Positions 8,684 to 21,728 are shown, numbered from the stretch's first letter. The stretch: 64,000 nucleotides of DNA from Papiliotrema nemorosa (GCA_032158125.1 JASKOT010000051.1:1-64000); one strand, 5' to 3'. Made by a program: numbers and translations. The notes: generated by a model not told the origin, from the sequence alone.

Positions 8684-10952
8684 TTATGTCTGGTCTAGGG
8701 AGATTATATTTGTGCATATTGGACAGCCATGTGACATCGAGATTACTTCCCGAGGAAGCGTTAGCATTTTGTGACCGAGTATACGAGGAAGCATAGAGTG
8801 TTCACTACGACTAGTAGTCAGACAGGCTTTGAGCCGCCCCTCAACGCGACGCTCGAATGCAGAGCTGATCACATGCTCTTGAGCCTCAGTCCTCCTCACC
8901 TGGAGCATACAAAGAGCAAGCTGTAAGGAGCTCTCGATTGTCCATCCAATCTGGCCTGTGTTTACGAATTCTGCGGGCGAGAACAATGTAGTCGCCCCAA
9001 AGTGGGGACTGTCATCGCAGGAATGATGCCAACGACCATGAAGGGCTTCGAGCGGACAATGACGATGACTCAAGTTATACGCGATGAAAGGCCCGCAAGT
9101 GCAGCGGATAGCGCCTTCCCGGGTGAGCCACTGCTATAACATCGAAAGGGTAACTTACTCGCAATCTGAGGTCCAGAATGCGATGTTTCCGCTCGAGTTC
9201 GGAGACACGCTTGGTAGTTTGATATGTTGACAGCTTCTCAGCGCTCTTGCTCACGCAGGTCACCATTTCATCATATGCAGCATGAGGCCGACGCCGGAAA
9301 GTCGATTTCGGGGCCGAAGGCGTGACGGTCTGGTGAGGCGTACAGGGAGGCGAGACTGGCCTTGCATCGATCGGCAGCCATGTCCACCCGATCCACCGTT
9401 CTTGCAAGGGCTGCAATGAGAGTGTTGCGCCGTTTTCTACAATTGTATAGTCTTCGCTGCTCGATTGAGTAGTGATTCCTGGGGAATATTCCGCGAACAT
9501 CGAGCGCTCTGATATCGGGGTGATGGTCGGCGCAGGTGGACGGGGAGGTCGTGCTGTGGGCAAGTCCACTGATGATGCTCGTATTTCAGAGGGCATGAGC
9601 AGGCTTTGGTGGATCAGTCTGGGGAATATCCAGGATACCTTTGACTCACGCTTCGACGATCGGTTTTACCTGATCAGGCACGCTGGAGATGTCGTAGTCT
9701 GCCCGGAGGATGCTGCTGTACGTTGCCGATATACTGTGGGAAAAGAATGGTGGAGCACCAGCAGCTAGCTCGTAAACCGTCACTCCTAGACTCCACCAAT
9801 CGACCGCTTTGGTATACAAGCTGCCTGATCCGTGCGCCGTAAAAAGTTCGGCATGACGAAGTACTTCGGGAGCAATGTAGTCTGGAGTCCCGGTTAAACA
9901 GTGACACGACATTGGAGCCACCGTCCCATCTCGGAGCAAAGGAGCTGCTGAACCGAAGTCAGTTATCTTTAGGTTGTTGTCCGGGTACAACAGAAAATTC
10001 TCAGGTTTCACATCGCGATGTGCGAAGCCGATCTGATGCAGCCACGTAATTGCCGCAGCCATTCGTGATGTCCACCAGAGCGTCTCTTCCGGGCTCAGAG
10101 CGGAGGTTCGATCTGTATTCGAGCCATTCACAATGCGGTCCCAAAGCGAACCACATGGAGCATACTCGACTACGAGGAACAACGTGGCGGGCGTATGAAA
10201 CGCGGCGAACAATGGCGGGGCGTGGCGATCGGCTAGAAGGTGTATCTGACGTTCCACACGATGATCGATCTGTGCTCGGATGGCCACTAGCTTAGGAATG
10301 CATTTGATGGCATACACCCGGCCATTCAAATGACAGACTGCAGCATTGACCTGATTCGTCAGTCACGCATGAAGAAAGGTTGGGGACTAACAACGCCAAA
10401 TTGACCCTGGCCAAGGTGACCTGTGGTTGCGAAATCCGTTGGCTTGAGAGTCAAGGAAGATATTTGAGAAGAGGTCAGACTGGGTCGCATCCAGTGTCGT
10501 AAAAGAGCGACGTCAATTTGCTCGCACATGTCGTCCACGGCGCAAGTTGAAAGATTTGAGGGATTGCGTACAGTGTCTTCGGCCTGAAGAAGCGCTTGGA
10601 GCTGCTGAACCCGGGTGGACCAGCTGTGTTCCATGCTGTCTAACTTCCACTTTGCGCCAGCGCATGAATCGTGTACGAGCCTCTTGACGATGCAGAAATA
10701 TTTGGCTGCGACAATTTCGAACGACGTGAAAGTTTTGGGAGGACGAGGTGTCAGACAGACGACGAAACGTTGACCAGTCGCGTCATCTGACAACGGGAAC
10801 CCACCGTCTTCATCGTTCCTTGTTGGCAACCATTCATCCACGATGACTTTCTCCATCAAGCAATGTAAGATGATGCCGACAACGCGGGTTACTCCTGCGA
10901 TCGCTTCCCATATCCAGTCAGGCTGACATGCTATACTCGCAGGCGATGACAT
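8684..10952 (-). CDS. AGC-type serine/threonine protein kinase, DMPK/ROCK-like
   Basis: Four exons (10952-10392, 10350-9650, 9618-9159, 9130-8684) give a 722-aa frame. An unassigned N-terminal region of about 170 residues precedes the catalytic domain: GQGQFGV glycine loop, AIKC lysine, FAHRDVKPENFLL catalytic loop, ITDFGSA magnesium loop, and GTPDYIAPEVL. The tail has RWIGWTWLP, resembling the hydrophobic C-terminal segment of some AGC kinases, then a heptad-like stretch. Introns are only 41, 31 and 28 nt; the last is very short, so the last exon is less sure. The ATG at 10952 is only 28 bp from the divergent acyl-CoA synthetase start. The subfamily is a guess from the catalytic-loop wording. 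Confidence 0.78.
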
Positions 10953-10980
10953 TCTGACGGCGGAAGGCGCGATCTTGGAG

Positions 10981-13124
10981 ATGGAAACCGTCTGTTTACA
11001 TGGAGCCAGCTATCGGGTCTGGAAAAGGGTGATACACTTCCAAATTGGACGTGATCTGACCTTTCAGTGTCCAGCTACGTTTCAGTCTTTCTTCCGCGAC
11101 GCATTCGACAAATATAGCTCGAGATGCTTCGTCGTCGACGCTAGACGGAACACATCATTCACATTCAAGCAAATCTACGATCGAGCGAGCGACCTCGCAG
11201 CTGAGTTTCAGCACCACGGCGCGCGTGTCGGGACCAGGATTGCAATAGGTGGAGAAAACTCCCCAGAGTGAGGTGAAAAAACGTTCTGCTAATAATAACG
11301 CTCATCAGCGCCTAGATGGGTCATCTGCTTCATTGCTATTCATCTGATTGGTGCTGTTGCCGTGTGTCTCAACAACTGGATGTCGAGTGATGAGCTCCAT
11401 CGTTGCATACAGCTCACGCATCCCTTTCTCATCTATGGGGACGACGACCTGATTCTGCGGCTCCAAGGCAGCCCATGCTCAGTGCATTCTTGGCATGGCT
11501 CAAGCGAACAACAGAGGGTCCCGCAACCCGTGCAAGGCTTACATTCCGAAAGTGACGCGGTGATCTTCTTCTCTTCTGGGTAAAGCCAGCTGTCAAAGCT
11601 TGCTGACGTTCAGTACGAGTGGACCATCGAAAGCTGTTCTGAGCACGCATCGCATGGCGCTCACAAACCTATGGTCGGGTTTAGTCGGTATGCCTCTGGG
11701 GCAATCCTGACACTGACCTCTGCAGCTCCCTCGAGGATCGCGATCCGAGCAGGAAATCCTATCCCGCCGTTACCCCGAGCGGAAGATCGCCAGAAGGTTG
11801 TACTCCTATCTGTACCCCTCTTTCACGTGACTGGCTGCCTTTCATGGCTCATGCGAGCGATTCTTGCAGGCTCGAAAATGATCATGATAGGAAGATGGAG
11901 CACCGAAGCTGCTCTTCATGCCATCGTCAAGGAGAAAGTCAACGCTATAGGAGGGTGGGCTACGCACACTGTGACCAGCTGAGCTCTAGAGTACCCTCGA
12001 TTGTGGAAGCAATCTTACGCTCTGCCTCTATGAAGACATCTGCGATCGACACAATATTCTACGGCGGCGCCCCACCTCGTCTGGATCTTGCAGGAGAGGT
12101 CCGCAAGAGGTGGCCTAATGCTAGTCTGTATGCCACTAGACGCATCATCCGCTGATCGTCAAGTGTACAAGGTTATGGGATGACTGAAACCAACGCGTAT
12201 GTCTGCTCGATTGCGGGAACGGATTACATGACGAGGGTGAGTCAGTCGTGGAGCTCAATCTGATTCTATCAAGCCCTCTAGCTGGTATGCCATGACTCCC
12301 TCTCCCGTTCTTATCTCATCTTAGCGGCCCCCCTGTCCCGGTTTGTGATGTCAGGATCGTTGACCCCTCGACCAGGCAAAATCTGGGCCCAGGTCGATCT
12401 GGGCTTTTGTTGGTGAGGGGCCCACAAATCATGAAAGAATACGTCGGCGATCCTGGTAATGGCTTACCATTCTGTCATATGGTGACAAGCTCAGATCAGT
12501 CGCGACTACAGATGCTATTGATGCCGAGGGCTGGCTCAATACAGGAGATCTCGCCATGATAGATTCGGAGGGTTTCGTTCACATCCGCGACAGACGTCAG
12601 TTGTGATGCGATGAAGACAGTGCTAATTATGATAGTCAAAGACATAATCATACGTGGCGGCGAAAATGTAGCTCTTTGCCCTGGCTTCAAAACTGAGTAC
12701 AGATTCCATCGACCGAGGTCGAGAATGTGATTTGTCGTCTACCCGGCGTACTCGAAGCGGCGGTCGTAGGGCTGCCTGACCCCATTCTCGGAGAGCAAAT
12801 TGGAGTGATGATTTTCGGCAGAGAGCTGAATTCCGAGGCAGAGCTTCTTGCGCTTGCCCGCAATAGGTTCGCGCAGCTCCGTGTCCGCGCAGCTCCGTGT
12901 CCGACTGATGACCAGGCTACCTCGACGCGCTGTCCCGGCATTGTTAAGTATTTCACATGCGCCCCTGCGTAAGTTGGCAACGGATTTGGGTTGACGGATC
13001 TGGGTTGACGGCCTCAGCGCGGAATGCTGCAGGCAAATACCTCAAGCGGGAAATTCGAAGTGCACTGCTCCCCCAATGGGAGCTTAGGGGGAAGAAGATC
13101 ATGAACATACAAAGCAAGCTGTAA
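10981..13124 (+). CDS. Acyl-CoA synthetase (AMP-binding), probably peroxisomal
   Basis: This is a member of the ANL adenylate-forming superfamily, which activates carboxylic acids as acyl-AMP and then acyl-CoA. Visible motifs are FFSSGTSGPSKAVLSTH (P-loop-like), QGYGMTETNA, WLNTGDLA, IIIRGGENI and the C-terminal lysine motif RNAAGKYLKREIR. The protein ends in SKL, a type 1 peroxisomal signal. About eleven introns of 34-49 nt are needed, including one 11-nt exon (12274-12284). The start is ATG 10981, and there is no ATG upstream in frame. The junctions between 12860 and 13018 are uncertain because a 16-bp tandem duplication and several possible splice sites change the frame. Substrate cannot be told; fatty acids or coumarate-like acids are plausible. 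Confidence 0.85.
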
Positions 13125-13166
13125 GATTGTGCAGATAGATGCATTCATAACATGTACACATGTGCT

Positions 13167-15561
13167 TCATCGTCGGGCATAATCTCGTCGCGGAGATGGA
13201 GAGTCTCGCCGCCTGTTGTTGTCCCGACGAATATGCCTGTTTTCGCCCGAATCCCTTCTCGAGTTACGTTGTTGGCTGTCGCGACTAGACCCGGATGAGT
13301 AGGATGAATAGCGACGACGACGCGGTGGTGAAGATGTGCGACGTCTTCGCCGGCTATAACGCTCCGAGTCGCTACTAGATATATCTGAACTACTATCGGA
13401 AGATGTCGATAGGTCGGACGAAGAATTGGAATCCGAACTGTCGCTTGCGGCACGCAGTGCCGCGTGTTGCGCCGCGAGGATCTTTGGAGCATTTTGCAGA
13501 TAAGTCCGCATGTCTTCCGTGATGCGACCGAGTCCGATACTTGTATAATAATTGATGGCGAACCGGGTATTTTTCGGGTTATCCATGGGAAACATGCCTC
13601 GGAACGCTGGTTGCAAATCTGGCGTCTTGAATCTTTCTGCCAGAGTATTGATTCCCATGACTTCTAACATCTCCTGCAACATGATCTTGACGAATATGCG
13701 GGACGAAGATGTTGTCTCCTCCTCGTTCATATGGATGACATGCAGTACAGCCCAAGAGATGCCATCTGTGGCGAGGACATGGCCAAAGAATCTGCCGATG
13801 TTTCGAAGCTTGTTGGTTTCGTACCGGTGGATCGTATCGTAATATTTCATGTACGCCTCTTGGAAACAATCGGTCCAAATTCGATTCAACTTACAGAACC
13901 GTTCTCCAATCAGACCGTAGAATGTGTTGTATGACCTCTCCTGAGAACAACATTCGACGATCATGTTGCACAGTTCGATCTGAGGGTCAGACAATTGCAG
14001 TCGTGACGCTCACCTCTCGACCCTCGGGTATATTGATCTTCATCAGCTTGTGGACGGCCTCTTCAAAATTTAACTGGGATGTCAATGATCTCCATTCGGA
14101 CCGCAGCAGCTAAGAGACGTACTGAGTTCATGATTGTGAGGTAGATGGTACGCCTCAAATTTATCAGATTCGTCTCAGTCATATCCGTGATTCCAGCCTT
14201 TTCCGGGGCTACATCCTCGGCGTCCGAATCGGAAAAGTCGCTGCCCGAGTCCTCTTCTTCGCTTTCGTCATCCGAATCGCCAAGGATTTCCCTCTTGATC
14301 TCTTCGTATCGTGCTTCGTTGTCCAGATATTTGGGGTCGACTTTGAAGATATCTTGTGACATCAGTGGACTTCGATAACGGAAACTCACTGAGACCCTCT
14401 TGGACCTGCAACTCGTCATCGAGAAGTATCTTGTGGGTGATTTGTTCCTCCTCTTCGACAAGGTCAAGCCCGGTGGAAATTGTGGGGTTGTCCTTGTATT
14501 TGTCCTTTCGGACCTGGAAGAGCACTTCGATCATATACTGGCATCGTTTCGAGATGGCGCCTTCATGCAACACAGCTCGGAACCGCTCAAAAATATTGTT
14601 GTTGGCCTTTGGCGAATTCTCGGCGAGAAACAATCCGACTTCACGCATAAATCCTACTGCAATCTCGATAGAATCGTCTGTCGGCCTCTCCAAACACAAG
14701 AGCAAAATTTGCAATGCGACAATCTCGTGTGCTACATATTGGTTGCACAGATGGGCAATGAAGGTGGACGTTGCATGACAGACAGCCTGCGGTCAGCAAG
14801 ATCACAAATAGACGGCGTACCTTGTCATTCCGCTTGTAAGCACGACGGAATTGACTAATCAAGCGTATCAGAACGAGCTCTCCGACTTGAGGCAGCTTTG
14901 TATTGATGATAGCAACCAATGCCGCGAAAATCGGTGTAAATGGGAGTGATGCCGCCTGGGCTCGCATGATCGACCGAGCAAAAAGGCCTTTACCGCGAAT
15001 AAGGTTCTCCCCGAAGAGTTCGGGTACGACATGCTTGATATTTGACACATTGACCTGAGAGTAAGCAGTGCAGCGCGGTGCGAGACAGAGCGATACCTTA
15101 TTGATCAGACCATTGATACTTTTTCTCAAGGCGTCCCAGCTGAGTCGTTGGTATTCTGCACTGTTCTTATCCTTGGCAGCTTCCTGTTGCAGAGCTCTGA
15201 GCCGTGCTGGCGGTATGTATGCACCTCCAGAGCGCGATCCCAATAGTTTGGCGAACTCGGTTTGAGCTGAGGGGGCGACTGTGACACTGGTGCTAGTCTC
15301 AACGGTAGCGGTAGGGGGTGACTGCGATCTAGGGCGTCGAAGCGGCGGTGAAGGGGAACGAGCATGCGGCGATGCGCTAGATGATCTGCGATTAATATGA
15401 GGATAGAAACAATACCGAGTTGCGTGATTCGACACATACCTCTTCCGCTTGGATTGCATTGACGGCAACTCTGGTGGAGATTGGGGTACGCGATCTTCGC
15501 GATCCATGGCCGTCACAAGACCGTCTTCGCGAAAGCGTGATGGCTGAGGGGAACTCGACAT
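13167..15561 (-). CDS. CWC22: Pre-mRNA-splicing factor CWC22
   Basis: Seven exons (15561-15440, 15385-15097, 15054-14821, 14786-14390, 14352-14123, 14073-14014, 13979-13167) give 714 aa. The N-terminus is Arg/Ser-rich. The MIF4G domain begins around [13 protein letters not shown] and includes [19 protein letters not shown] and [13 protein letters not shown]. An acidic linker precedes the MA3 domain ([41 protein letters not shown]). The C-terminus is an RS-type tail. CWC22 joins the spliceosome and loads the exon-junction helicase eIF4A3 in the nucleus. Introns are 33-54 nt. Domain order and length match the family. Confidence 0.95.
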
Positions 15562-15810
15562 GTAGTGGAAAGAAAGGGCGTGCAAGAGGAGGGTTGAAGG
15601 GTGAATGAGGTTGGGTCGGACAGGTAGAATGACGTGTCATTATATTTCGCAATGAGCCCCCTGCCAGCATGTTTGCCACTCGGTTATCAGAGACGCGCTT
15701 GCGGCGAGAGGGGGGAGCCCCACACACCTGACCCCGTCATTATAAGTGTCCTTGTCTACGTCTTGCTCCTGCATCAACCAACACCCTTCTCATACATATT
15801 ATTCTTTATC

Positions 15811-17686
15811 ATGGCTACGACTGATCCAGCACAACATGCCTATGAGCATGCTCATCTGCTGTCTACTTTACAGTCTGCTGCAGATCGATATCCCAAGCCA
15901 GAAAAGTTGGCCTTCTCATACGGGACCGCTGGGTTTAGAACGCTGTGAGCGCTTTGTCAGGCTCTCTCATGTCGTGTTCAGCCAGCTGACCAAATAGAGC
16001 TACACGCCTCCCCGTGGTCGTTTTTCGGGTGGCACTGCTCGCCATACTACGATCAAAAAGGCTGGACGGTGCGACGATCGGCGTCATGATAACTGCATCG
16101 CACAACCCTGAACAGGTGAGACGCGAAAAGCATAGATCGTCGCGGGATTGAGCTAAAGGAATGATAGGACAACGGTGTCAAACTTGTCGATCCCTCTGGC
16201 GAAATGTTGGAGCAGAGCTGGGAGTCGCATGCTACCGCCCTGGCCAACTGTCCAACCACCGCCGCCCTTATTTCGACCTTCACTACGCTCGTCACTCATC
16301 TTCGGATCGATCTCTCAACGCCTGCGTCCGTGGTCTACGCCTGGGATACCCGTCCTTCGTGCGGGCTCCTGGTCGAAGCTCTCGAATCTGGCATCGCGGC
16401 TTTCGACCATGTAAAAGGCATCAAACTCGGCATCACGTCCACACCGGTGCTGCATTATGTTGTCAAGGCCACCAATGATAAACGCGGCCTCTATGGGCAG
16501 CCAAGCATCGAAGGATATCATGATAAACTAGCTGTCGCATTCAAGACTCTCATGGTGGGGTGTCTGCATATCTGACGTGCTGAAGTCCAGGGATCTGGAA
16601 CAGGCCGCGCTCTTTATGTCGACTGTGCAAACGGTGTAGGAGCCATGGTGCTTAAGGATTTCATGAGGCATGTGGACCTTCCGATCACGATAATCAACGA
16701 CTCAACAGCTGCCGGCGCTTTGAATTATCAATGTGGTGCGGATTACGTGAAGACTCGACAAGCTCTTCCACCTTCCCTCGCAGATCCGAAAGTCCTGGTC
16801 AAGCCCGACACTCGAGCCTGCAGCTTTGACGGAGATGCGGACCGCATTGTCTATTACTATCTTCGAGACGGCCGGGAGTTTCGCTTGCTGGATGGGGACA
16901 AGATCGCCGTGATGGTAGCCATGTTTTTGGTTGACCTCATCAGAAAAGCGAGGTTGGACGAGGTGTTAAAGCTTGGCGTGGTGCAAACCGCATATGCCAA
17001 TGGAAGTTCTACCAAATACCTGAAAAGCGTACGCTTCGAGTCAAATATCTGAGCCTGACGTGCAGCGAGGGGTTCCTGTAACTTGCGTGGCTACCGGCGT
17101 CAAACATCTCCATCATGCAGCGCAACGATATTCGGTCGGCGTGTACTTCGAAGCCAACGGTCATGGTACTGTCCTTTTTACGGATGAAGCGATGGACACA
17201 ATCAAATCGGCTTCCCCTTCATCGCCTGCTGAAGCCGGGGCCATCAAGCAGTTGATCGCTCTCAGCGAGCTCATCAATCAAGCTGTCGGCGATGCTCTGT
17301 CAGATATGCTTCTGGTCGAAGTCATTCTAGCTCATCGAGGCTGGGGAGCCATGGAGTGGGACGCCGGATATGAAGATTTACCGAACCGTCTGGTCAAAGT
17401 TGAAGTGCCAGACCGAAGCATGTTTCAGACCGAAGATGCGGAAAGGCGACTCGTGTACCCGGAAGCCCTGCAGGGATGGATTGATGAGGTAGTAAATAAG
17501 GTTGACATGGGACGAAGTTTTGTCCGACCGAGTGGGACAGAGGATTGTGTACGAGTCTATGCGGAGGCGAAATCGTCCAAAGATGCTGAAGGTGAGAACA
17601 TTTGCAGGGTCATCCATTGATGTTCAGCACTTGCGGGAACTGTGACAGAGCTTGTCAAACGAGCAAGTGGAGCTACCAGTAGCTGA
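15811..17686 (+). CDS. PCM1: Phosphoacetylglucosamine mutase
   Basis: Six exons (15811-15944, 15998-16115, 16168-16554, 16591-17028, 17066-17591, 17628-17686) give 553 aa. The enzyme interconverts GlcNAc-6-phosphate and GlcNAc-1-phosphate, the step before UDP-GlcNAc, which feeds chitin, glycan and GPI synthesis in the cytosol. Motifs seen: FSYGTAGFR near the N-terminus, the phosphoserine loop ITASHNP, the metal loop DGDADR, EANGHGT in the sugar-binding region and the phosphate-binding RPSGTED near the C-terminus. The ATG at 15811 matches the family start. It is divergent from CWC22, with 249 bp between the two starts. Confidence 0.96.
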
Positions 17687-18570
17687 GTCAAAAACAACAG
17701 GAATTTGGGTAATTCGACGATTGAGGAGCCTCAAACAGTGTGTACGTTTGAGCGCTTAGATATACGCAAGGCTGTCTGCACGATATTACATGTTCATGCA
17801 CAAACGTAATGAGCATCCCCTCGAGCGACCTTGGATCTCTAGTCACACTGCAACCATTGCTGCATGCTCCATTGTACCTTTTGTATGAGCATGAGTTGCG
17901 TGGACGATGACAAAACCAAGAGGCTCCGAATTGCTGATCCAGCTGATTTTGCGGGTTTAGAGTCTGGTATTGTGCTAGTCGCCACTATTGGTTATCGATG
18001 GCAATCCATGGAATGCGGGCTGCGGCGAATATTCCACTTCTCTGCATGAGCAACAGCACCAGCTGACTGAAATGATCAGTACCGTGTGGTGGTGGGGCGG
18101 CGGCACGGACTGACCATACTGTAGTGACCCCGCAGTACATACACCCCCCGACGCATGTTAGTGACAACCACCTTCAGTCGCCGTTCACGCACACTCCGCT
18201 CTCCTCCTGCCACGTCCGCCCCGCTCTTCGTGTGGAGCGACAGGACTTTCCCCTTTTCGCTGCATCCTCCGTCTTCAGAACTTCCCCGCATTCCAGCGAT
18301 ACAGCTACCTTTGCTTTACGGACAGATTGAAAGCTGGATGGCGACCGCGAGGTTGGGTACGCAATTTGATTTGATGAGGGACATGACCCTTCAGCTACCT
18401 ACACGCTGCGGAGGCATGCACCATGGATGTAGATGTGACTTCATAAATGTTGGCATATCATTGGCTCGACACTGGAAGCCCGCGCATCACGCGATTATAC
18501 ACACATATGAGTGCATTCGCATGAAGCATGTTTCCCGGTACTGTCTTAATTTTTATATCTAAAGGTACCG
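17687..18570. other. Convergent intergenic region
   Basis: This 884-bp stretch lies between the ends of PCM1 and the RhoGAP gene. One ATG frame (18155-18562, 135 codons, +) is open but shows no recognisable domain and a Ser/Pro/Arg-rich start. I do not call it a gene. No tRNA or other RNA gene was recognised. Confidence 0.5.
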
Positions 18571-21500
18571 TCATCTAGCTTCGAATTGCGCGGCTATAGC
18601 GCTCACACTTCCTTTGCTGCCATGACCAAACTACAGCAGTCAGTATCTGGCGTGTAGTATCACTCACGGCTCCGGCAGCAGTAGCACCCTTGCCTCGACG
18701 AGGCGTATAGTCACCTGTGACTCCCACTCCGCCTGACCGTTCTTCCTGAGATGGGGCAGCTGTGACATCGTCACCAAGCGGAGCAGCTGCAGTCGAGCTG
18801 ACCACTCGTGCTGGTGCTGGCCGAGGACCTCTTGCTCCTCGTGGTCCTCTGAGGCGGGAAACCTCGGCAGAAGTGTTCCTCTTCAGGCCCACACCCATAG
18901 CCACCGGCTGGTCATCGGACGCTGGCTCGATCGTGTCTAGATTGGAGGCAGTGGCCGAACCAGTATCCACTTTGGCGACGGATCGTGAAGCCTCGTTATG
19001 CTCTGCGGACTGTGGCGCGGAATCGGACTCTTCTTCCGGCGTGCTGCCCTGAGTGTTCAGCTCTTGCGCTGTATGGACGTCCGCTGGCTCTTCCATTACA
19101 TTCTTCGTGAGTCCTAAAGCGGGGCCCTCAGGGCGAATGGTCTGAAGAACCTGTTGCTCGAAGATAATTCTGGGATCCTGTTCCTCGGATAATCGAGACC
19201 GAGATATCCGCTGATCGACCAGTGCAGTCCTCTTTCGGAGGGGCATGACCCGGTCGGACTCTTTATTTTTCTGCTCGATCAGAGGGGGAAAGATGATAGC
19301 ATCATGCAGAATGAGGTCCGCGGTGAAAAGTGATGGAGTGCGATCGCCGATGGTGATCTCGGTCTCCGTCTGCGGACGGAGGATACATCTTCCGACCGAC
19401 AAGGCAAGCTTGGCCACGAAGAGTTCGTCGTCTTCGCCAGAGGTGGTATTCAACAGACTGCCATGAGCAACGTAGTAAGGGCCATTTCTCACTCTCTGAA
19501 ATGTCTTATCACTGCTTCGAGGACAAATAGCTGCACACCGGTCAATCTTGCGAGGACTGTCGAAAGGGCACTGGTGACATCCCGTTCCAGATCGGCACCG
19601 ACTCCAGTCAGCTCGACCTGTCGCAGTGCTTACCAGATGGATACACCGCCTTGGCGTCCTCCCAACCTTCCCATCCAGTGACAGGTGGGTCAAGCTCCAA
19701 CAAGTACAATTTAACAGTTGACGCGATGGTCGGGACGTTGAAGCGCTTGGCGACGCTGGCAACTTCCTCTGCCGATGCTCTTGCGGAATTGACAGAGCTC
19801 CTAAGCGCGTGGACTTCGTGCAGCGGGACTTCGTAGATCCATGATCGGCGTCGCTCCTCTTCGTCCAGAGTAGAGTACATCTGTGTCAAAGCAGACAAGA
19901 GGCCCTGCAGTACATCTGGCACGCGAGGGCGCTTTGGCGCATGGAGCATGCCCTTCCAGCCAAACTCGCCGGACCACCTTCTAAGGTCAATGCCAAAATT
20001 GACATCTGGAACGTCGGATTCATTGGCTGTGTATACGTGCGCCCGTGGCCGGAACGGTCCAGTACGATTACCCTCAATCAAGGCTTTGAGATCGGCATCA
20101 GGGTTGAAAGCTTCGACAGAAAGCGCCGTCGAGGGAATCAGATCCGCCAATCGACTGGGCAAAGCAGACATGATCGTGGCATACGATTCGAGTGCTTTTG
20201 TGAGTCAAACTCATTCAATCCCGATCGTTTCGCTCACCGGACTTGACAACGCTCAGGCGCTCTCGCTCCCATTGTTCCCAGATGCGTAGGCCCCGTTCGA
20301 TCCTCTCTTCCATCTGCAGTCGCTTCTCCTCGGCAAGGGCTATCCCTTGACGTAAGGCTTCATCGGCTCGAGTGGCTTCCTGACGTAGACGAAGGTGAGA
20401 TGGTGTCGAGTCAAGGTATGACTTGACTATTGAAGGGATCGACATCGGCTTCAAGGTATAGTAGGTATCGTAACGGGCTTCGAAACCTCGACCAACACCA
20501 GTCCGACCGAAATGACCGAGTCTGTAGAGCTCCGTGGCGGCTTCTATGCATCGATCCCAATCACCTCCTAGGCCTTCCAGATTCTCACACAGCCACTGCA
20601 CGAGCTCTTCTCCCGAGAAGGTCTTGTCATATGATCCCAGCAAACTTGTGCGTTGCCGGCTAGCTAAAGCAGCATTCGACTTTCGTGGCTGCATTGAAGC
20701 ATCGGAATACGGTGCAGGGGTGGTCAAAAGGTACGCCTCAAAGTGTTGCATGAGGTTCTTGAAGGCAGTTGGCGTGAGAGACAATCCTGACAGTAAGATG
20801 GGCACCGGGAGAGGCGGAACTTCGGTGTCGGTCGGAGTGATCAGCGATACCGACTGCATCCGAAACGGAGTAGTTTTGGGCAAAGTGGGCTTGCCATTGG
20901 GCTCGGAAGGGGGTGTGAAAGCCTCTTCTTGCGTCGGACTAGACGGCGAAGCTGGTCGGAGAGGACTAGGTGGAGGGGGCAATGCCTTGCCTTCGATCAC
21001 GATTCGATTCGAAGAAGCACCAGCTTGACGAAGCTTTTCGGAGATGCGGTCGGCGACGGTTCCAGACCTTCGCAAATTCGCGTGAGCTGGTTTGGGAGGA
21101 GTATATGTATCTGGTGTAGATGTATGCAAGCTTGTCGTTGCAAATTTTACGCTGTCATCAGCACATATTAGCGTGAACAACGCACTCATCCTCGCTCTCA
21201 TCTGCCGAGCGGATTTTGTCTTGATAGGTCGCCCGCAACTTGCCATCAGCCCGGAAGAGATGCAGCAACGCACGCTGGACAATTTTCTAGCTTCTTGCTC
21301 CCATTCACCTACCACGCCGGCCTTGTTGAGCATCTCATCCCGGGCCGCTTGGACCCTTTGACGGTGTCGATCTTTCCACTGAACAAATCTACCTAGTAGC
21401 TGCTCGAGATTGGTGGCTAAGGCTTTGTGAGCTTGTCCACGAGCGGAGCTAGCGCCGCATAGTGAAAGAAGGGTGTGCTGCAATGACGAAGTAGTATCAT

Positions 21501-21728
21501 TGGTGATTATAGGCGGATCAAGGAGAACGTCGGCCAGTGCACGGTGACCTTTGACGTGGGACTGCAGTCAATAGAAAGTCTGAGTAAATGGCTTACTTGA
21601 ATGAAGTCGGCGACGATCTGATTCTCTAGCACGCCCTGATTCAGAGAGTCGAAAAGGACCTCGAGACCGGCGCGATATTCGGTCGACCAGAAGGAGTTGT
21701 AAAATGATGGGGGCAGTGTGACAAGCAT
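18571..21728 (-). CDS. RGD2: F-BAR, DEP and RhoGAP protein (Rgd2/Rga8 type)
   Basis: Eight exons (21728-21597, 21561-21274, 21238-21186, 21151-20238, 20194-19634, 19601-19493, 19457-18668, 18630-18571) give 968 aa. The N-terminus SFYNSFWSTEYRAGLEVLFD is a typical F-BAR start, continuing to about residue 160. An internal insert carries Pro-rich sequence, then a DEP domain (TFSGEELVQWLCENL), the remainder of the F-BAR coil, and a RhoGAP domain (IPSTALSVEAFNPDADLKALIEG; LFVLEAVIRHFRE). The Ser/Pro tail ends in EAR. In yeasts such proteins bind membrane and switch off Cdc42/Rho GTPases in polarity and septation. The RhoGAP arginine finger was not clearly identified. The start at 21728 is inferred from the F-BAR start. 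Confidence 0.9.

Noticed and set aside
18155..18562. 135-codon open frame on + between PCM1 and the RhoGAP gene
   Set aside because: No domain, biased composition, lies between two convergent 3' ends; judged chance.
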